A DNA stretch of 64,000 bases from Sepiola atlantica. Its lineage: Eukaryota > Mollusca > Cephalopoda > Sepiida > Sepiolidae. The stretch spans positions 13,514,096 to 13,578,095 of the forward strand of contig OY744551.1 in assembly GCA_963556195.1 (NCBI GenBank). Reading direction: 5' to 3'. Below are positions 58,509-64,000 of the stretch, one piece after another. Position numbers and translations under genes: made by a program. How positions within the stretch are numbered: the first letter of the stretch is position 1; each line of letters opens with the position of its first letter. Below the pieces are notes generated by a model. The model was not told the origin of the DNA, made no database searches, and was given only the letters and a program-made list of their open reading frames with translations.

Positions 58509-60450
58509 TTTATAGTCTGATACAGTTTCACATCTGACTTATTTTGTATTGATTTTAATAATCCTACAAAAAACTTCACCTTATAATAATAACAAATAAT
58601 ATAGCAACATAGGTCATATACTCACTCGAGACGAAATAACAAGGGAAAAAATAAAATAAAATAAATAAGTTAATATATAAATTTAAAAATAATAAAGTCT
58701 ATAAATTAATAATAATAGTAATAACTTAATATCACAAAAAATCACCTATAATAATATATTATAATAATAATATTGAAAATAATAAATAATAATATAGCAA
58801 GATAAGTTAAGAACTCACTAGACATTGCATGCCTAAATAAATTAAAATAACGAAATAAATATACACAAATAAAGAAATATTAAAACAATATGAGGAATTA
58901 ATGATAAAACATATTGAGAAAATTCAATTTACAATATTAACAGTTAATCGACATTAAATGGATGAACAAATAATACTAGCTTGAATTAATTTAATTAATA
59001 AAATATACAAAATTACACAAATTAATAATTAAATTAAATATTACTATACACAATAATATAAAACGAACAATAGAAATGCAATGTTTAATGGACAATATTA
59101 ACTGGCACATCAGTTTAAACGAACAATATACTTTGTTTAAATTGAGATTTAGATTACAAATAAAAGAAAAAATAGATTCTAAAAAATTAAAGAAAAGAAA
59201 AACTGTTAAGATTTGGGAGAGAAATTAATTGAAAGAGTTTGAGGGGAAAATAAATAAATAAATAAATAAGATTAAAAAAAATAAAACTTTTTAAATCTGA
59301 TTAGATTTCAAATTTCACCAGCATTTGCTGCGGAGCTGCGTCCTCAATCCACTTTCGGATATGTCGTGCGCTTTTCTTTAGGGAGTCAGAGACTCACCTC
59401 CAGCCTCACCGGACTCTTATAATGTCTTCGCAATATTGTACTTAGTTTGTTGGGAAATAAACCAAACTGAACAATCTATTTCATCACGCGGTCAAAATGT
59501 AGGGCTGCAATAATTACAGTACAGCTCTTGAGTTCATCTCATTTGTTTTTAGTTCAAAGGATTGTTGTTATACTAATTTGAGACAAGAAAAATAAACGGT
59601 TACTTTAATATAGTTTTAATTGTATGCAAAGTTTCAGTTAGTCCGGAGTTTATATATTTGTATTTATTCATATGTTTATTTGTGGGTGCTCAGTAGAAAA
59701 CTAACCATGGAAATAAAGATAGATTAGCTACGTCTCTTCTTTGAGAGAGCTGATGTATGGAAGAGAACAAATCAATTCCTACTATATTGCGAAAACGATG
59801 TTGTACTCTATTGATGCATGAAATATTTCTTTGAGCGGCACCTCCTCAGATATGACAGCAGTACTCTATATTGGGACGTATCTACCTTATATCAGATGTT
59901 TCAGGAGGCAGGCACTTTCTGCAGCCAATACATAACCTTATCAGTGTTTCATTGATGTGATTAACATATTTGATGTAAGTCACCCATTTCAAGTATAGGC
60001 TGAATGTCAGTCATAGAAGCTTATCAAAGCAAATAGGAGACTATCAAAACAAATAATGACCTTATGGGTCACGTGCGATCTCTTAATTATTAGATATAGC
60101 GTATCTTAACACTTTACTGCAGTTAATGAATCATGTTACATGCTTTCATAAACTCTTGAAAATGTTCATACATTTTTATACAAAAACAAACAGACGAGAA
60201 CAACCGTGTCGGTTTGAATTTTCATTCAACTTATTTTTTTTTAAATAGTAAGAGACCTAAGCAAGGTCGTTGCCTGGATGTTACGTTTTCAATTACCGAG
60301 GCGTGTAAAAATCATTATGTACCCGTTGTCACTACACCATTTCTTGATCTCTGTTGATAACATCACTCGGACGCCGATATTTACTTTTTTTAAGGAGGTT
60401 TACATATAATAAATGAACAATAAAAAAGAGACATGTTACTTTGCTGCGCG
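58509..60450. other. AT-rich stretch without a recognised gene
   Basis: 58,560-59,290 is extremely A+T rich with AATAATAT runs. 59,290-59,480 is GC-richer. At 60,060-60,085 there is a short GGGTCACGTGCGATC segment resembling the module upstream of genes B and C. Confidence 0.5.
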
Positions 60451-60454
60451 GATT

Positions 60455-60479
60455 ACACACACAAACACACACACACACG

Positions 60480-60553
<74 letters not shown>
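60455..60553. repeat. (CA)n-(TA)n microsatellite
   Basis: CA units pass into about 55 bases of TA. Confidence 0.95.
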
Positions 60554-60556
<3 letters not shown>

Positions 60557-60834
60557 ACTTCTTTAATTAATGCAAGTTTGCTTGAATATGAGTTGAAAGC
60601 TTTTGTCTATTCGTTATCTGAACCATTTTTCTCCACTGGTGGACCAACGATCTGATGCTATATTCTAGTTGAACATAAACTCACCATACTTGCAAGTACA
60701 TTTACTCACATAAGTTATCCTCAGGCACGCGAATATCTTGGTCAGAAACTAATTTTAAAACGTTTTTCAAATAAATGTATTATTTGATGTTGCTACAAAC
60801 TTCATCACGTACCCGAGGTTGAATCTTACATATA

Positions 60835-60990
60835 TTTGTCCCTAAAGTCCATTGCTGTTTAATAATATGTGATTAAAATTTCAACAATAACATATAGAAT
60901 ACCCCTTTTTCAATTGATCAACAAAAAACTTTAAATTTCTTTAAAGCTTTACTCAACAATTGCTTCATTTTGGGCCCGCCATAAAAAAAA
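60835..60990 (+). repeat. Partial duplicate of the S-crystallin upstream block
   Basis: CCTAAAGTCCATTGCTGTTT, ATTTCAACAATAACATATAG, AATTGATCAACAAAA, TTGCTTC and GCCAT(T)AAAAA follow the same order as 30,165-30,320 and 62,830-62,980. No exon 1 follows it. Confidence 0.65.
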
Positions 60991-60994
60991 ATTA

Positions 60995-61016
60995 TTTTTA
61001 GTTATGCAAGCGATTT

Positions 61017-61094
<78 letters not shown>

Positions 61095-61118
61095 AGTAAT
61101 CGCTTGCATGACTAAAAA
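60995..61118. mobile_element. (TA)n-centred MITE, arms about 26 bp
   Basis: TTTTTAGTTATGCAAGCGAT on the left matches the reverse complement of the right arm ATCGCTTGCATGACTAAAAA. The spacer is wholly TA repeat. Confidence 0.75.
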
Positions 61119-61822
61119 GGTTAATACAACAAAAGATATAAGGCAACTAATACCTTTAATTAAGAAAATAATTGCCGAAAACATCAGGTCAGCTATACTT
61201 TATTCGAATTGGCCTTAGCGGCGCTTGCATCTAACCAGGAAGTTATGGTTTGCACAACTCCTATCAGCTCATAAGGACCCTTAATTGGACATTATAATAT
61301 TCAACACCAAGTGAGTTTTCTGAACTTTTCATTGATTTTGTTTTTTCTATCGTTTTATTAATTTGTGTACACCCTGAATACACTTTTCACTGTCATCTAC
61401 TGCATCGATAGTAAACAAATTTTCCGCTTAGATAACTTTTTCGATGCTTGGATAACTTTTTCGTTTTTGGACTACCATTCACCACCTGAATTGGTTTTTA
61501 ATCAACCTCTTTGACATCTTTCTTGAAGCTGTTTTAAACTTTATGACTTAGATGAACTGTATAAGTTTAACAAAAAGTATGTTTTGGGCCGATATATTTG
61601 ATGTTTTATATACTTTTATGTATTTTATATATTTTTTATATATCTTAAAAGTTTAATTTTATTGCTTGCAGTAATGTCATTGCGGTAATCGTCCTCTGAG
61701 GAGAATATTTTCTTTGAAAACACATGAGTTAAGGACTTTAAAGTACTTTGCTTGAACTTTGAATTGTAATAAAATTTTATTCGCACCTTATTTTATCTTT
61801 TCACTTAATATATATATATATA

Positions 61823-62197
61823 CAGGGTGATTCATAAGTCACTTCACTTAGCTATTTAATATGTCATTTACAATTGAAGAGCGAATTTTTATTGTTATTC
61901 ACGTGGTCAAATTAGATGAATCTCCCACACTTGTTGAAAGTAAATGGAAACGTGATGTGAACAGACAGTCTCCTTCGCAACACACCATAATCAATCAAAT
62001 ATGCTACAAATGGTTAAATTCTCTGCAAAAAAGAATGGAGGTATGCATGCAGAACGAAGGTGGGAGTTTTGAAAATTTGCTGTAATTTAAAACTCCCATT
62101 GCAGGAATGTGTTGAAAAACTTTCTGTTTTGTATTACCGTATTTTTTAACCTTAGAATTTCAAAAATAAATAGTTAAGTTACTTATGAATCAGCCTG
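61823..62197 (+). mobile_element. Internally deleted mariner-type element, 375 bp, TA target site
   Basis: The left end CAGGGTGATTCATAAGTCAC matches the reverse complement of the right end (ACAGGCTGATTCATAAGTAAC). TA dinucleotides flank both sides, as expected for the Tc1/mariner superfamily. A short ORF begins 36 bp inside the left end. The element is far too short for a full transposase and so is non-autonomous. Confidence 0.8.
61861..62085 (+). pseudogene. Transposase remnant: N-terminal HTH joined to C-terminal tail, 74 codons
   Basis: The frame begins MSFTIEERIFIVIHVVKLDE and continues SPTLVESKW...PSQHTI, which resembles the N-terminal helix-turn-helix of mariner-like transposases (ER.FIV.H...S...V...W...P...TI). 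It then jumps directly to WLNSLQKRMEVCMQNEGGSF ENLL, which resembles the C-terminal end of the same proteins. The catalytic DDE/D core is missing. What remains could at most bind the element's ends. Confidence 0.65.
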
Positions 62198-62242
<45 letters not shown>

Positions 62243-62258
62243 CTGTGTGTGTGTGTCT
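62198..62258. repeat. (TA)n-(TG)n microsatellite
   Basis: It begins at the TA target site of the mariner-type element. A TA run also lies at 61,808-61,822, so the element inserted into a TA array. Confidence 0.93.
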
Positions 62259-62654
62259 AGGCAGCATTTTTTCCTTACAAAAATTAAATACGATAGGAAA
62301 CTTATGTCTGCATATTTTTTTATCTTGATTCGTTTATATTTCCCCATGTGTTTCCTTGTTTATAGCGGGGATTGGCCGATGTACCCATCATACTCACTTG
62401 TAACCCTAGTACGTTCGGATCAATCTGGATCTTATCTTTCAGCGTGGTTATTAACAAATGTTATGGCGCTTATATATTTACGGGAATCACGTGTAAGTTA
62501 TAGTATTAATATAGTACTAGATGGATATAGACATGTGAGTATCACAATTTTTAACATTTATTCTGTTGATGGTGGACTTTCTGTTTTAATGTGTAGGGCT
62601 TTTAATATATGCGTTTTTTGTTTGTTAGTTGTGTGTTCTACAAGAAGTTTTCGG

Positions 62655-62657
<3 letters not shown>

Positions 62658-62710
<53 letters not shown>
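62658..62710. repeat. (TA)n microsatellite upstream of gene C
   Basis: About 50 bases of TA, followed by the GTTAATGAACTTTCCAATGA upstream module. Confidence 0.95.
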
Positions 62711-62712
<2 letters not shown>

Positions 62713-62829
62713 CTGGTTAATGAACTTTCCAATGAAGTGAAAGTGAAAAAAATAATAGTGGTGGATATTACCCAACGGGTCACGGGTAATCATGCAACGT
62801 GTCCTATTTAATTTAATAGGTTATCCATG

Positions 62830-63236
62830 AAGTACATTTCTTTTTAACTGTCGTTTGATGTACATTTCAACAATGACGTATAGAATAAGCTTTAATCAAA
62901 TAATCAACAAAACACATGGCTGTTCATTGAAATCCTTAATCGACCATTGCTTCCGGTTTAGGCCGCCATTAAAAATAATCGTTCCAGAAACAATGAGATG
63001 AAGGTTAGTATTATATTCAAATCAGGTCGGCTTTACATGATAAGATTCACTTTTACAATCATTCTATGCGAATATATAATTACAAATGAGTTTTAGTTAA
63101 TGACGGCTTTGTCCTAATTCAGTCAATTCGATGACAAGAACTTTGTCAACCCGTAAACATGTTCGTCACCGTCTTCCAACATTCTGCTCGATAATTGACA
63201 ATTCATGACGTGTTTTTAATTGGGGGAAAAGCTGGG
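62830..63236 (+). promoter_or_regulatory. Conserved upstream block of S-crystallin gene C
   Basis: This is the counterpart of 30,170-30,581, with TTTCAACAATGACGTATAG, TTAATCGACCATTGCTTC, AAACAATGAGATGAAGGT, TTCACTTTTACAATCATTCT and TTTTTAATTGGG. A TGACGTG site lies at 63,207-63,213. It presumably directs lens-cell expression. Confidence 0.7.
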
Positions 63237-63243
63237 TATAAAT
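63237..63243 (+). promoter_or_regulatory. TATA box of gene C
   Basis: TATAAAT lies 98 bp before the ATG, the same spacing as gene B, with the same GTTCGGCCACAGATCAGCCA leader. Confidence 0.85.
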
Positions 63244-63334
63244 TCAGGTGTGTTTCACTGTTCGGCCACAGATCAGCCATTCTTTAGTTTGCATTCACTT
63301 TTGGTTTAGCTGAGAAGTCGAGAACCACTCCACC

Positions 63335-63467
63335 ATGCCTAACTACACTCTCCATTACTTCAATGGCCGCGGCCGTGCCGAGTGCATGCGTATGATGTTC
63401 CATATGGCCGGCGTCAAATACATGGACAAGAGATACGAATTCTCCGACTGGGATCGATGCAGGAATG
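63335..63467 (+). CDS. S-crystallin gene C, exon 1 (gene continues past window)
   Basis: ATG to the GTAAGG donor at 63,468, 133 nt, with the same exon length and phase as gene B. The 44 residues ([16 protein letters not shown] to DWDRCRN) are identical to gene B. One synonymous change is visible (CGATGC against CGTTGC). It is the N-terminal glutathione-binding half-domain start with Tyr8 and Trp39. Remaining exons lie beyond position 64,000. Whether the full gene is intact cannot be judged from this window. Confidence 0.93.
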
Positions 63468-63528
63468 GTAAGGAATTGTTACTATCTTAATTCTTTGAAT
63501 TTAGCAACCCCCACGTCTCTATATACAA

Positions 63529-63567
<39 letters not shown>

Positions 63568-63603
63568 TATATGTGTGGGTGTGGGTGTGTGTATGTGTGT
63601 ATA

Positions 63604-63658
<55 letters not shown>

Positions 63659-63914
63659 TTGTGTGTATGTGTGTATATATATTTATATATATATATATAT
63701 GATATTAATAGAATAAACCCACAAAATCTATAATGCATGTGCTTTACCTTTTAACATCGTTATAACGGCCGACTATAGCTGTCCGGCTCTTGACACATAT
63801 ATAGGGTTTACTTCTCATCTCGTCTATAGCCATTTACGGTAGCCTCATTTGTTAGCGCACTCAGAATTAGAATTAAATATTACACTTGTTTCGTGGAGAA
63901 AGATAGACAGATCG

Positions 63915-63955
<41 letters not shown>

Positions 63956-63956
63956 A

Positions 63957-64000
<44 letters not shown>
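63468..64000 (+). other. Gene C intron 1, start, with (TA)n/(TG)n and (GATA)/(GACA) arrays
   Basis: The TA/TG compound array (63,530-63,700) matches intron 1 of gene B, which has a TA then TG array 60 bp after its donor. A GATA-GAGA-GACA array begins at 63,905 and runs off the window. Confidence 0.9.

Noticed and set aside
62217..62720. 167-codon ORF beginning with a Cys/Val repeat
   Set aside because: It starts inside a (TG)n microsatellite and ends inside a (TA)n microsatellite. The middle has no recognisable domain.

Overview
The window is AT-rich eukaryotic DNA, very probably from a cephalopod and most likely a squid or cuttlefish (Decapodiformes). The only protein-coding genes I can support are S-crystallins, the glutathione S-transferase-derived lens proteins of cephalopods. 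The clade call rests on the sigma-GST-like exons and on an extra Met/Gly/Ser-rich exon inserted between the GST helical segments, which is known from squid S-crystallins. All three genes lie on the + strand. Gene A (about 1443-7949) lacks exons 1-2 because they fall left of the window. Gene B (30680-40311) is complete with six exons and 317 codons. Gene C (from 63335) shows only its promoter and exon 1. The B and C start codons are 32,655 bp apart.

Layout: 1-7949 holds exons 3-6 of gene A. From 7950 to about 15,400 lies its 3' flank, which is collinear with the 3' flank of gene B (40,312 to about 44,200) and so belongs to an old tandem segmental duplication. It has since been loaded with insertions in copy A. 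From 15.4 to 30.1 kb there is gene-poor repeat DNA: a 1.1 kb tandem duplication, foldback elements, two LINE reverse-transcriptase remnants on the minus strand, a 5S rRNA-like relic and a tRNA-headed SINE. From 30.17 to 40.42 kb lies gene B with its promoter block and poly(A) signal. From 44.0 to 62.8 kb there is a second gene-poor stretch: 76-bp, 163-bp and 57-bp tandem repeats, an R2-like LINE 3' end with an AAT tail, a second 5S-like relic, a 27-bp satellite array of about 2.35 kb, a Penelope-like GIY-YIG fragment and an internally deleted mariner-type element. From 62.83 kb to the end lie the promoter, exon 1 and part of intron 1 of gene C.

The genes work together as paralogous lens proteins. 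Exons 3, 5 and 6 of A and B differ at only two amino acids, and exon 1 of B and C encodes the same peptide, while introns and flanks have diverged strongly. The variable part is exon 4, a phase 0-0 cassette of Met/Gly/Ser repeats with 87 codons in A and 112 in B. Promoters B and C share about 400 bp of aligned sequence, with the TATA box exactly 98 bp before each ATG. The rest of the window is dominated by (TA)n microsatellites, minisatellites and palindromic elements. Several repeat ends share a CTGANGA...GAAAC-like motif, sometimes bracketing a possible helix, that resembles a hammerhead ribozyme core. Most open reading frames here are by-products of simple repeats and are not annotated.
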